The position numbers and the translations under genes were made by a program. From NCBI RefSeq assembly GCF_041080625.1, contig NZ_CP163518.1:5270001-5334000 (forward strand): 64,000 nt of DNA, read 5' to 3'. Positions 28,537 through 36,480 of this stretch are shown in pieces (the first letter of the stretch is position 1; each line of letters starts with the position of its first letter). The notes beneath the pieces are model-generated. The model was not told where the DNA came from and ran no database searches. It saw only the letters and a list, made by a program, of their open reading frames with translations. The stretch is from Streptomyces sp. CG1. GTDB lineage: Bacteria > Actinomycetota > Actinomycetes > Streptomycetales > Streptomycetaceae.

Positions 28537-30123
28537 GTGACCAGCATGGAGCAGTACCCGTATCGACCGCCCGAGCCGCGCCGCCCAGACGTCTCGGAGC
28601 AGGGCGGCGGCTACGGCCAGGACGGCCATGCAGCCGGCCACCCGTACGGCCACGACGCCCGGACGAGCGGGGTGGCCGGACAGAGCCATGGGTACCCTCA
28701 TGACCTCTCAGGGGCCGGTCACCGGCAGAGGGCGGCCGACTTCGACGGAGGCGAGGGGCGTGCTCCCGAGCGGCGATCCGGCGGGGACGACGGCGGCGGT
28801 CACGGCCATGGGCAGGGCCACGGGCACAGTCATAGCCACAGCCACGGTCCCGCTGCCCCCGTTTCCAAGCATCTGCGCAAGGTCATCGCCGCGATCCTGG
28901 TCCCGTTCACCGCGGCGGTCGTCGTCGGACTGCTGGTGCTCTGGCCCGGGGGAGCCCCGCCGCACAAGCGCACCGGCGTCGGCTTCGACCGGGAGACGCA
29001 GCAGGCCACGGTCACCAAGGTCGTCGAGGTGAGCTGCCGGTCGGTGAACGCCTCCGGCGACACCCCGACCGGCGACACCTCCACCGCCGAGGGCAACTCG
29101 GTGGAACAGCAGGCGAAGGGAACCTGCAAGAAGGCGACCGTCCGGCTCGACACCGGCAAGGACAAGGGCCGTACGTTCACCGAGATCGTGCAGCCCGACC
29201 AGCCCCGGCAGCTGCACCAGAGCGAACAGGTGATGGTCGCCTACGAGCCCTCGGCACCGAAAGACCTGCAGTACTCGGTGACCGATGTGAACCGGAAGTT
29301 CCCCATGACGCTGCTCGCGGGGATCTTCGCACTCGCCGTCGTGGTGGTCGGCAGACTGCGCGGTGTCATGGCGCTCGTCGCACTGGCCATCAGCTTCATG
29401 GTGCTGAACTTCTTCATCCTGCCCGCGATCCTCCAGGGCTCGAACCCGCTGCTCGTGGCCGTGATCGGGTCGAGCGCCATCATGCTGATCGCCCTCTACA
29501 TGTGCCACGGCCTGTCCGCCCGCACCTCGGTGGCGGTACTCGGCACCCTGGCCTCACTGGCGCTGATCGGCATCCTCGGCTCACAGTTCATCGACTGGGC
29601 CGCGCTCACCGGCAACACCGACGACCAGACCGGCCTGATCCACGGCCTCTACCCAAAGCTCGACATGAGCGGCCTGCTGCTCGCCGGCGTCATCATCGGC
29701 TCACTCGGCGTCCTGGACGACGTGACCGTGACCCAGACCTCGGCCGTCTGGGAACTGCACGACGCCAACCCGGCAATGGGCCGGCGCGGACTGTACCGGG
29801 CAGGCATCCGCATCGGCCGCGACCACATCGCCTCCGTGGTCAACACCCTCGTCCTCGCCTACGCCGGCGCCGCCCTTCCGCTGATGCTGCTCTTCTCCAT
29901 CGCGCAGAGCGGCGTGGGCACCGTCGCCAACAGCGAACTGGTCGCCGAGGAGATCGTACGCACGCTGGTCGGCTCGATCGGCCTGGTCGCCTCGGTCCCG
30001 GTCACCACGCTCCTCGCCGCCCTGGTCGTCTCGGCAGACCGACCCGGCCCGGACAGCCCGGCATCCGCTGCGGCACAGCCCGTCCCGGCACGCGGTGGGC
30101 GGGGACGACGCCGAAAGCGGTGA
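28537..30123 (+). CDS. YibE/F-like membrane protein
   Basis: A 528-residue protein. About 110 N-terminal residues are cytoplasmic, rich in Gly, His and Pro, with an alternating His run (HGHGQGHGHSHSHSHG, about residues 88-103) that could bind metal. One membrane segment, an external domain of about 130 residues, and then about seven membrane helices follow; GVLDDVTVTQTSAVWEL and SLGVLDDV are typical of YibE/F. The family's function is not settled. The GTG at 28537 lies close after a GATGAT -10-like element; ATG 28546 is the alternative. Divergent from thiC. Confidence 0.82.
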   Translation: MTSMEQYPYRPPEPRRPDVSEQGGGYGQDGHAAGHPYGHDARTSGVAGQSHGYPHDLSGAGHRQRAADFDGGEGRAPERRSGGDDGGGHGHGQGHGHSHSHSHGPAAPVSKHLRKVIAAILVPFTAAVVVGLLVLWPGGAPPHKRTGVGFDRETQQATVTKVVEVSCRSVNASGDTPTGDTSTAEGNSVEQQAKGTCKKATVRLDTGKDKGRTFTEIVQPDQPRQLHQSEQVMVAYEPSAPKDLQYSVTDVNRKFPMTLLAGIFALAVVVVGRLRGVMALVALAISFMVLNFFILPAILQGSNPLLVAVIGSSAIMLIALYMCHGLSARTSVAVLGTLASLALIGILGSQFIDWAALTGNTDDQTGLIHGLYPKLDMSGLLLAGVIIGSLGVLDDVTVTQTSAVWELHDANPAMGRRGLYRAGIRIGRDHIASVVNTLVLAYAGAALPLMLLFSIAQSGVGTVANSELVAEEIVRTLVGSIGLVASVPVTTLLAALVVSADRPGPDSPASAAAQPVPARGGRGRRRKR

Positions 30124-30286
30124 GTGAGGCCAACTGGGCCGACGTGACACGCGGTCGGCGATGAACCGCTGCCCGGCCGAAGGCCATGCCCCCGGCCAAG
30201 CCCGGCGCTCTTCGCTCTCCGCAGAAGCGTTCCTGCTTGGTTCCATGCGGCACGGCGGAGCGCCCGGCGCCCCGTGCCGTAACGCC

Positions 30287-30694
30287 TCAGCCGGCGCTCT
30301 GCTCCTCGGCCAGGATGCGGTCCAGAGCCTCTTCCAGATGGGCGTCGAAGTCCGCCAGCGCACCCTCCTGCCCCAGCGGCACGAGCTTGTCCGTACGGTC
30401 CAGGAAGGCCACCAGCGGCGGTACGGAGGAGCGGAACAGGGCCTGATCGCAGCCGACCTGAAGCCTGATCAGCACCTCGCCCAGCATCTCGGAATCGGCG
30501 GGAGCGATGTGCACATCCCCCTCGCCGCACGGCCGGCCGACGCCGTCGACCAGCAGCTCGCGTCCGAACGCCCAGGTCACCGGGGCATCACCGGGCAAAT
30601 GGAAGGTGAGCCGCACGGCATAGGGATCACTGGTCCCGTAGCGCAACTCCACCGGGATGCGGAAGGAGAGCTCCTCCGACACGAGAAAGCTCAT
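30287..30694 (-). CDS. ssgA: Sporulation cell division activator SsgA
   Basis: A 135-residue SsgA-like protein (SALP) starting MSFLVSEELSFRIPVELRYG, then DPYAVRLTFHLPGDAPVTWAF, GRELLVDGVGRPCGEGDV, LIRLQVG and LDRTDKLVPLGQEG. It agrees closely with the S. coelicolor SsgA as I remember it. SsgA marks sites of septation and germ-tube growth and helps localise SsgB and so FtsZ during sporulation. An ATG one codon earlier (30697) is also possible; the ribosome site is weak. The activator gene ssgR lies directly upstream on the same strand. Confidence 0.95.
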   Translation of the reverse strand: MSFLVSEELSFRIPVELRYGTSDPYAVRLTFHLPGDAPVTWAFGRELLVDGVGRPCGEGDVHIAPADSEMLGEVLIRLQVGCDQALFRSSVPPLVAFLDRTDKLVPLGQEGALADFDAHLEEALDRILAEEQSAG

Positions 30695-30823
30695 CATGAC
30701 TTCTGCCTGTACGGACTCACGCATCGTCTACCCCGTCATATGACATCGACTGGCCGGGATTGATCCCTCTAACGGTGGTCAAATCTTGCTGAACGTACAC
30801 GGGAGATCACAAGGAGTAAGTTT

Positions 30824-31792
30824 TCAGATACTGATAGAGAGGGTGAGCGTCCCCAGGTGCCGCCCGATCTCCGTCTGCAGCCGGTGGGCTGCGGGCAACA
30901 GCCGGTCAGCCTGGTGGACAGGCAGCGACATGGCCATCGTGGCCACGGTGGTGCCGACCGTGATCGGGACCGCCGCACAGACCGTCCCGAGCACGTACTC
31001 CTGGCGCTCCACCACCGGTCCCATGCGCGGCATCCGGGTCAGCCGCCGCAACAGGGCGTCGTTGTCACGCACCGTGTACGGAGTGAGGGACTGCACGGGA
31101 TAGCGGGCGAGATGGTCGCGGCGGGCGTCCTCGTCCAGCTGGGAGAGCAGGCACTGCCCGATGGCGTGCGCATGGCCGGTCGCGCGGAAGTCGGCCCACT
31201 CCTCGACCGCAGGCGCCTCGGGGGAGTCGGAGACGCACATGACCTCGATCTCACCGTCCCGGTACATCGCGTAGTACACCGGCACACCGATGGAATCGCG
31301 CCAGTGCGCCAGCGTGTCGGCCACCGCGCTGCGACGTTTCTGCTGTGCTCCGCTGCTGCCGAGCCGTTCGGCCGCGTCACCGAGGAAGAACAGCCCTTTC
31401 TCACGGCGCAGATAGCCCTCGTGCACCAGGGTGCGCAGCAGGTGGTACGTCGTCGGGAGGGCGAGGCCGGTCTCGCGGGCGAGTTGTTTCGCGGGGGCGC
31501 CGTAACTGTGTTCGGCGACGGTCTCCAGCAGGCGCATGGCGCGCTGGACGGACCCGATGAGCGTCGCGGCGGCCGGCGGGCCCGAGGCGCCGGAGGGGTG
31601 CGAGGGCCCAGAGGCGTCAGTCAGGGGCGGTGGGCCAGAAGCGCCGGTGGGGTGCGGTGGGCCGCAGGGTCCGGCCGGGTGCGGTTGTTCCGGGACCGCG
31701 ACGGCCGGTGGCCGTTGGGCGGGGGGTGCGCAGGAGCGCGGTGAGGTGGGGGCTGTGTGCGGTTCTGCCGGTGCGGTGTCAACCGTGGCCAA
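30824..31792 (-). CDS. ssgR: IclR-family regulator SsgR, activator of ssgA
   Basis: A 322-residue IclR protein. The DNA-binding part starts only at about residue 78 (LIGSVQRAMRLLETVAEHSYGAPAKQLARETGLALPTTYHLL region) and the effector domain follows (GVPVYYAMYRDGEIEVMCVS, GTVCAAVPITVG). The first 75 residues are low-complexity, with repeats of the type GASGPP and DASGPS; family members normally begin near the helix-turn-helix. The start appears to be TTG at 31792 with GGGAG seven bases upstream; a later start inside the repeats is possible. In S. coelicolor SsgR switches on ssgA. A strong hairpin (31857-31879) separates it from the gene upstream. Confidence 0.88.
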   Translation of the reverse strand: MATVDTAPAEPHTAPTSPRSCAPPAQRPPAVAVPEQPHPAGPCGPPHPTGASGPPPLTDASGPSHPSGASGPPAAATLIGSVQRAMRLLETVAEHSYGAPAKQLARETGLALPTTYHLLRTLVHEGYLRREKGLFFLGDAAERLGSSGAQQKRRSAVADTLAHWRDSIGVPVYYAMYRDGEIEVMCVSDSPEAPAVEEWADFRATGHAHAIGQCLLSQLDEDARRDHLARYPVQSLTPYTVRDNDALLRRLTRMPRMGPVVERQEYVLGTVCAAVPITVGTTVATMAMSLPVHQADRLLPAAHRLQTEIGRHLGTLTLSISI

Positions 31793-31856
31793 GGGTCACT
31801 CCCGGAGCACGAGGGGCAGCCCGTGCGGAGGAGAAGCACGGAGGGGATCTGCGCCG

Positions 31857-31879
31857 CCCGCGGGGCCGGACCCCGCGGG
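31857..31879 (-). terminator. Hairpin terminator upstream of ssgR
   Basis: CCCGCGGGG and CCCCGCGGG form a perfect 9-bp stem with a 5-base loop. It lies downstream of the small membrane protein gene (ends at 32012) and about 65 bases before the ssgR start, so it probably ends transcription coming from upstream. A second, weaker stem of 7 bp lies at 31933-31950. Confidence 0.6.
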
Positions 31880-32011
31880 AGTTCCGGACTCTAACCGTCC
31901 GCCACCGCACGCAGACGGCCTCACGGGGAAACTTCCCTCCCCCGAGGGAAACCGGTGCTCACCTTGCCGGGAACCGGTGGCGCCGTTACCGGTCACCGGT
32001 CCCCGCGTCCG

Positions 32012-32224
32012 TCACCAGTCGCTGCGTGACGAGGAGTTCGACAGGAACTTGCGCACGATGTAGATGAGTCCGCCAACCAGAGCGACGAAGATCAGCGCCT
32101 TGAAGAGCAGAGTGATCACGAATCCGACCACGGTCGCTATCAGGCCGCCGAACACGACCAGGGCGATGACCGGCACCGCGACCCACTTCACCCACCACGG
32201 AAGTCCCGCGAAGATCTCTCGCAT
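32012..32224 (-). CDS. Small membrane protein, DUF5326-like
   Basis: A 70-residue protein: a short amphipathic start (MREIFAGLPWWVKWV), two hydrophobic helices (about 13-37 and 40-57), then a basic and Ser-rich C-terminus. The pattern fits the streptomycete DUF5326 family; function unknown. The ATG has AAGGACAAGG upstream. Confidence 0.75.
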   Translation of the reverse strand: MREIFAGLPWWVKWVAVPVIALVVFGGLIATVVGFVITLLFKALIFVALVGGLIYIVRKFLSNSSSRSDW

Positions 32225-32376
32225 CGCCCTTGTCCTTTGCGTTGTCGTACGTCTGGGTTTTCAGTACAGCGTTTGGCGTTCTGCACTCGATGCTAGGGCC
32301 GACAGGGGGTCCCGCGGGGGCCTCGCGTCCCTTGTCCTCCCCTGACCCGTCCCCTAGGGAACCCCGAGATCCGGAC

Positions 32377-32694
32377 TCACGCCTCGGGCGGAGAGAAGAC
32401 GACGAGAACCCTGAGGTCCTCGCTGATGTGGTGGAACTTGTGGGTGACTCCGGCCGGCACGTACACGACGCTCCCCCGCGCCACCTCGGTCGTCTCCAGT
32501 CCGACCGTGATCGACGCCCGGCCGCTCACGACGAAGTACACCTCGTCCTGGTTGTGCGGCTTCTGCGGGTCGTGCTCGCCCGCGTTGAGGGCGTACAGGC
32601 CGACGGACATGTTCCGCTCCCGCAGGAACTGAAGGTACGCCCCCTCGTTGGCGGCGCGCTCCGCCTCCAGTTCGTCCAGCCGGAATGCCTTCAT
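32377..32694 (-). CDS. Cupin-domain protein
   Basis: A 105-residue single-domain cupin. Motif 1 appears as PHNQDEVYFVVSGRASITVG with the metal-binding His and Glu, and motif 2 as VVYVPAGVTHKFHH. The protein is small enough to be one barrel. Function unknown; single cupins may be isomerases, dioxygenases or ligand sensors. ATG 32694 is the start closest to the conserved MKAFRLDELE; an ATG six codons earlier (32712) is possible. Confidence 0.82.
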   Translation of the reverse strand: MKAFRLDELEAERAANEGAYLQFLRERNMSVGLYALNAGEHDPQKPHNQDEVYFVVSGRASITVGLETTEVARGSVVYVPAGVTHKFHHISEDLRVLVVFSPPEA

Positions 32695-32753
32695 CGCCGC
32701 TGTCGCCCTCATCTCACTGCTCGGTTCCGATCCGGTCTGCCACGATCAGACAC

Positions 32754-33131
32754 ATGAAGAATTTTGTAGTCAAGACGATCGCCAACGCGGGCGCCCTGGC
32801 AGTTGCCGTGTGGCTGCTGGACAAGATCACTCTTACCGGTGACAGCACGGCCAAGAAGGCCGGAACGCTGATCGTCGTCGCACTGATCTTCGGTCTGGTG
32901 AACTGGCTGGTCAAGCCCATCGTGAAGGTCCTCACCTTCCCGCTGTTCATCCTGACCCTGGGCCTGATCACCCTGGTCGTGAACGCGCTGATGCTGCTGC
33001 TGACCTCCTGGGTGTGCGGCAAGCTCGATCTGAGTTTCCATGTGCAGGGCTTCTGGACGGCCGTCGTCGGCGGTCTGATCGTCTCCGTGGTCTCCTGGGC
33101 GCTGCACGTCGTACTGCCCGACGAGGACTGA
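32754..33131 (+). CDS. Phage holin family (Phage_holin_4_2-like) membrane protein
   Basis: A 125-residue protein with four hydrophobic segments: residues about 3-20, 35-55, 58-85 and 100-118. The stretch LVNWLVKPIVKVLTFPLFIL and LGLITLVVNALMLLL marks the family. Despite the name these are ordinary bacterial membrane proteins and no phage genes are near. It ends seven bases before ptpA on the same strand, so the two are probably co-transcribed. Confidence 0.82.
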   Translation: MKNFVVKTIANAGALAVAVWLLDKITLTGDSTAKKAGTLIVVALIFGLVNWLVKPIVKVLTFPLFILTLGLITLVVNALMLLLTSWVCGKLDLSFHVQGFWTAVVGGLIVSVVSWALHVVLPDED

Positions 33132-33138
33132 GCGCACC

Positions 33139-33630
33139 ATGACCTACCGCGTCTGCTTCGTGTGCACCGGAAACATCTGCCGCTCCCCGATGGCCGAATC
33201 CGTCTTCCGCGCGCGGGTGACGGAAGCCGGCCTCGAGGACCGGGTGGAGGTCGACAGCGCCGGCACCGGCGGCTGGCACGAGGGCGAGCCCGCCGACCCG
33301 CGGACCGTCTCGGTCCTCGAAGAACACGGTTACGACAGCGATCACATAGTGCGCCAGTTCGAACCGTCGTGGTTCTCCCGCCTCGATCTCGTGATCGCCC
33401 TCGACGCCGGTCATCTCAAGGCCCTGCGCCGCCTCGCACCCACCGAGGAGGACGCACGCAAGGTCCGCCTGCTGCGCTCCTACGACCCTGCCGCCGATGA
33501 CGACCTCGACGTCCCGGATCCGTACTACGGACGCCGGGACAGCTTCGAGGAATGCCTCGAGATGGTGCAGGCGGCGAGCGCCGGTCTGCTCGCCGCCGTA
33601 CGCGAGCAGTTGGGAGGGCGGGCCGCATGA
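33139..33630 (+). CDS. ptpA: Low-molecular-weight protein tyrosine phosphatase PtpA
   Basis: A 163-residue LMW phosphatase. The P-loop CTGNICRS (nucleophile Cys9, Arg15) is near the N-terminus and the acid Asp is in DPYYG near residue 126. S. coelicolor and S. lividans PtpA remove phosphate from tyrosine in proteins and influence secondary metabolism. The stop overlaps the ATG of the next gene (ATGA), so translation is coupled with the cystathionine lyase-like enzyme. Confidence 0.94.
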   Translation: MTYRVCFVCTGNICRSPMAESVFRARVTEAGLEDRVEVDSAGTGGWHEGEPADPRTVSVLEEHGYDSDHIVRQFEPSWFSRLDLVIALDAGHLKALRRLAPTEEDARKVRLLRSYDPAADDDLDVPDPYYGRRDSFEECLEMVQAASAGLLAAVREQLGGRAA

Positions 33631-34775
33631 GCGACACCCCCAACGACGCGGGTCGCACCGGCGACGGCACGCGCGCGGTGCGCGCGGGGCTGCCCGAGCC
33701 GGTCAAGCACGAGCCGACCCTGCCCGGACCGGTGTTCGCGGCGCACTTCCATCTGCCCGGCGAGGTGACGGGGCCGTACGCGTACGGCCGTGACGACAAC
33801 CCGACCTGGACGCTGCTGGAGCGGGCTGTCGGCGAGTTGGAGGCGCCCGGGCGGGACGACGTCGAGACGCTGGTCTTCGCCTCCGGCATGGCCGCGATCT
33901 CCTCCGTGCTGTTCTCCCAGCTGCGCGCCGGGGACGCGGTCGTACTGCCCTCCGACGGCTACCAGGTGCTGCCGCTGGTCCGCGCCCAGCTGGAGGCGTA
34001 CGGCATCGAGGTGCGCACGGCGCCCACCGGCGGTGACGGTCAGCTGGAGGTCCTCGACGGCGCCCGGCTGCTGTGGATCGAGTCCCCGTCGAACCCGGGG
34101 CTCGACGTGTGCGACATCCGGCGGCTGGTGGCGGCGGCCCATGCGCAGGGCACCCGGGTTGCCGTCGACAACACCCTCGCCACCCCGCTCGGACAGCGCC
34201 CACTGTCGCTGGGCGCCGACTTCTCCGTGGCCAGCGGCACCAAGCAGCTCACCGGCCACGGCGATCTGCTGCTGGGCTACGTCGCCGGCCGCGACGCCGA
34301 GGCGATGGCCGCCGTACGGCGCTGGCGCAAGATCGTCGGAGCGATCTCCGGGCCCATGGAGACCTGGCTCGCACACCGGTCCATCGCCACGCTTCAGCTG
34401 CGCGTCGACCGCCAGAACGCCACCGCCCTCGCGGTCGCGCAGGCCCTGAAGCAGCGGTCCGAGGTGTCCGGCCTGCGCTATCCCGGGCTGCCCGACGATC
34501 CCTCGCACAAGATCGCCTCACAGCAGATGCGCCGCTTCGGCTGCGTGGTCTCCTTCACGCTGCCCACGCGCGCGCGGGCGGAGCGTTTTCTCCAGACATT
34601 GCGCCTGGTGGAGGACGCCACGAGCTTCGGCGGGGTGCGTTCCACGGCCGAGCGCCGCCGCCGCTGGGGCGGGGACGCGGTCCCGGAGGGCTTCGTCCGT
34701 ATGTCCGTGGGTGCCGAGGACCCCGAGGACCTGATCGCCGATGTGCTGCGGGCCCTGGACGAGTCCGCCGAGTGA
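33627..34775 (+). CDS. Cystathionine gamma-lyase-like PLP enzyme
   Basis: A 382-residue member of the Cys/Met metabolism PLP family (trans-sulfuration enzymes). It has YAYGRDDNPTWTLLERAVGELE, ASGMAAISSVLF, ESPSNPGLDVCDI, the PLP Lys in ASGTKQLTGHGDLLLGY, and SFGGVRSTAERR near the end. Which of lyase, synthase or sulfhydrylase activity it has cannot be told. ATG 33627 overlaps the ptpA stop by four bases. A strong terminator follows. Confidence 0.88.
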   Translation: MSDTPNDAGRTGDGTRAVRAGLPEPVKHEPTLPGPVFAAHFHLPGEVTGPYAYGRDDNPTWTLLERAVGELEAPGRDDVETLVFASGMAAISSVLFSQLRAGDAVVLPSDGYQVLPLVRAQLEAYGIEVRTAPTGGDGQLEVLDGARLLWIESPSNPGLDVCDIRRLVAAAHAQGTRVAVDNTLATPLGQRPLSLGADFSVASGTKQLTGHGDLLLGYVAGRDAEAMAAVRRWRKIVGAISGPMETWLAHRSIATLQLRVDRQNATALAVAQALKQRSEVSGLRYPGLPDDPSHKIASQQMRRFGCVVSFTLPTRARAERFLQTLRLVEDATSFGGVRSTAERRRRWGGDAVPEGFVRMSVGAEDPEDLIADVLRALDESAE

Positions 34776-34810
34776 GCCCCTGCCCGTCCGCCCGCCCGCT
34801 GAGGGCGCAC

Positions 34811-34847
34811 GACGGTCCGAGCCTCCCCCCTCGTGGCTCGGACCGTC
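34811..34847 (+). terminator. Hairpin terminator after the cystathionine lyase gene
   Basis: GACGGTCCGAGCC and its exact complement (34835-34847) form a 13-bp perfect stem with an 11-base loop, 35 bases after the stop codon. It closes the holin-like/ptpA/lyase unit before the LysR gene. Confidence 0.85.
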
Positions 34848-34998
34848 TTCGGTTCCGCGCGCCAAGAACCGCGCGAACAAGGCTAGTTGACTCTCTGTCA
34901 GTGTCCAATCACGCTAGCGACAGAGACCTATCGACTTATTTATAGTTGGGGCCTGCCTGGGGGCCGAAGGAGGGCAGAGATCTAGGGGAGGGCACACC

Positions 34999-35904
34999 AT
35001 GGACCTGGCCTTGCTGCGCACCTTCGTCACTGTGCACCGGGCTGGTTCCTTCACCCGCGCCGCCGCACTGCTCGGCCTCTCCCAGCCCGCCGTCACCTCA
35101 CAGATCCGCACGCTGGAACGACAGCTGGGCAAGCCTCTCTTCCTCCGTCAGGCGCGCGGAGTGTCCCCGACGACCATCGGCGACGAACTCGCCCACAAGG
35201 CAGCGCCCCATCTCGACGCCCTGGTGGAGATAGCTGAGAGCGGCCTGGACGACGAGTCCTCCCTCAGAACCCTGCACCTTGCCGGCCCGCCCGAGTTCAC
35301 CGCCGAACGCGCCCTGCCCGCCCTGACGGAACTGACCGGTGACGACGGCCAGGGGTTCGCGCTCCGCGCCTCCTTCGGTACGGCGGAGGAAGCGCTGGAG
35401 GGACTGGCCTCCGGACACCATGATCTGGCCATCAGCACGGCCCGGCCGCGCGGTGCTCTGCTCACCGCGACTCCGCTCTGCGACGAGGAACATGTGCTGA
35501 TCGCCGCACCTCGCTGGGTGGAGCGGATCGACGCGGAGGCGCTGCGCCTCAAGGGCGCGCCGGCGCTGGAGAATCTGCCCGTCGTCGAGGTCCACGAGTC
35601 GCTGCCCTTTGTCTCGCGCTACTGGGCCTCCGTCTTCGACTCCCGCCCGGCCGCCTCAGGCACGGTCATCGTCCCGGATCTCCGGGCGGTCCTCGCCTGC
35701 GCGATCGCGGGTGCCGGACTCGCGGTGCTGCCCCGCTATCTGTGCGCCGCCGCCCTCGACGACGGCGCGATCGCGCCCCTGAACGACCCGGTCGTGCCAC
35801 CGCTGCGCACCTACTTCCTGGTGGTGCGCACCGGTACCCTCGCCATCCCGCATATAGCGCGGGCCCACGAGTGGCTTCAGCGGGCCGCTGCGGCCTGGTG
35901 CTGA
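34999..35904 (+). CDS. LysR-family transcriptional regulator
   Basis: A 301-residue LysR protein. The helix-turn-helix is at residues 1-60 (LALLRTFVTVHRAGSFTRAA, LGLSQPAVTSQIRTLERQLG, PLFLRQARGVSPT) and a ligand-binding domain with two Rossmann-like lobes follows. ATG 34999 has GGGGAGGG upstream. Its target may be the NUDIX gene 88 bases downstream or the lyase upstream; nothing in the sequence decides this. The -10/-35 region must lie in the AT-rich stretch around 34890-34950. Confidence 0.9.
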   Translation: MDLALLRTFVTVHRAGSFTRAAALLGLSQPAVTSQIRTLERQLGKPLFLRQARGVSPTTIGDELAHKAAPHLDALVEIAESGLDDESSLRTLHLAGPPEFTAERALPALTELTGDDGQGFALRASFGTAEEALEGLASGHHDLAISTARPRGALLTATPLCDEEHVLIAAPRWVERIDAEALRLKGAPALENLPVVEVHESLPFVSRYWASVFDSRPAASGTVIVPDLRAVLACAIAGAGLAVLPRYLCAAALDDGAIAPLNDPVVPPLRTYFLVVRTGTLAIPHIARAHEWLQRAAAAWC

Positions 35905-35956
35905 GGCCCTTCGACACAGCGTCCACCCAAGGAGGTCGAGCAGTGACGCCTTGCGA

Positions 35957-35972
35957 TGTTTCACGTGGAACC
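35957..35972. promoter_or_regulatory. parS: Degenerate parS site upstream of the NUDIX gene
   Basis: TGTTTCACGTGGAACC matches the consensus with one mismatch in the 14-bp core (A to G) and one at the end. It lies 20 bases before the NUDIX start codon, where its TTTCAC half overlaps a possible -35 region. Confidence 0.55.
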
Positions 35973-35992
35973 AGCCGGGCCACATTTCTCCC

Positions 35993-36475
35993 ATGACCGT
36001 CCGACCCGTGGTCAAGCGCACCGCCCGTGCCGTTCTCCTGGACGGTGACGACCTGATCCTGATCAAGCGCACCAAGCCTGGTGTCGATCCCTACTGGGTC
36101 ACTCCCGGTGGTGGGGTCGAGCCCGGGGACCCGACTGTTGTGGACGCACTGCACCGGGAGGTGTCCGAGGAACTCGGCGCCAAGATCACAGATGTGGTGC
36201 CGTGCTTCGTGGACACCGTCGAGCACATCGGCGAGGACGGTGGTGCGACCGGCGTGAAGGTGCAGCACTTCTTCGTCTGCCGGCTGGAGTCCATGGACCC
36301 GGCCCTGCGGCACGGCCCCGAAGTGGACGAGCCAGCCGGTGAGTACGAGATCGTCCGCGTCCCCTTCACCCGCGTCGGCATCGCCTCCGTCCACCTTGTC
36401 CCGCTGTCACTGCGCCACTATTTGGACGGCAATATCGAGGGGGTGCGCGCCATGCACGCTCCCGACCTCGGTTAG
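35993..36475 (+). CDS. NUDIX hydrolase
   Basis: A 160-residue NUDIX protein. The Nudix box is complete (GGGVEPGDPTVVDALHREVS then EELGA), with the Glu residues for metal binding. It is preceded by ILIKRTKPGVDPYWVTP as in ADP-sugar/nucleotide-type members. ATG 35993 has no Shine-Dalgarno and lies seven bases after CACATT, so the message may be leaderless. Substrate unknown. Confidence 0.88.
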   Translation: MTVRPVVKRTARAVLLDGDDLILIKRTKPGVDPYWVTPGGGVEPGDPTVVDALHREVSEELGAKITDVVPCFVDTVEHIGEDGGATGVKVQHFFVCRLESMDPALRHGPEVDEPAGEYEIVRVPFTRVGIASVHLVPLSLRHYLDGNIEGVRAMHAPDLG

Positions 36476-36480
36476 GGCGC

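Noticed and set aside
32754..33131. Holin-like protein as evidence of a prophage
   Set aside because: The family name is misleading; the gene is in an ordinary chromosomal setting with no phage structural, lysis or integrase genes nearby.
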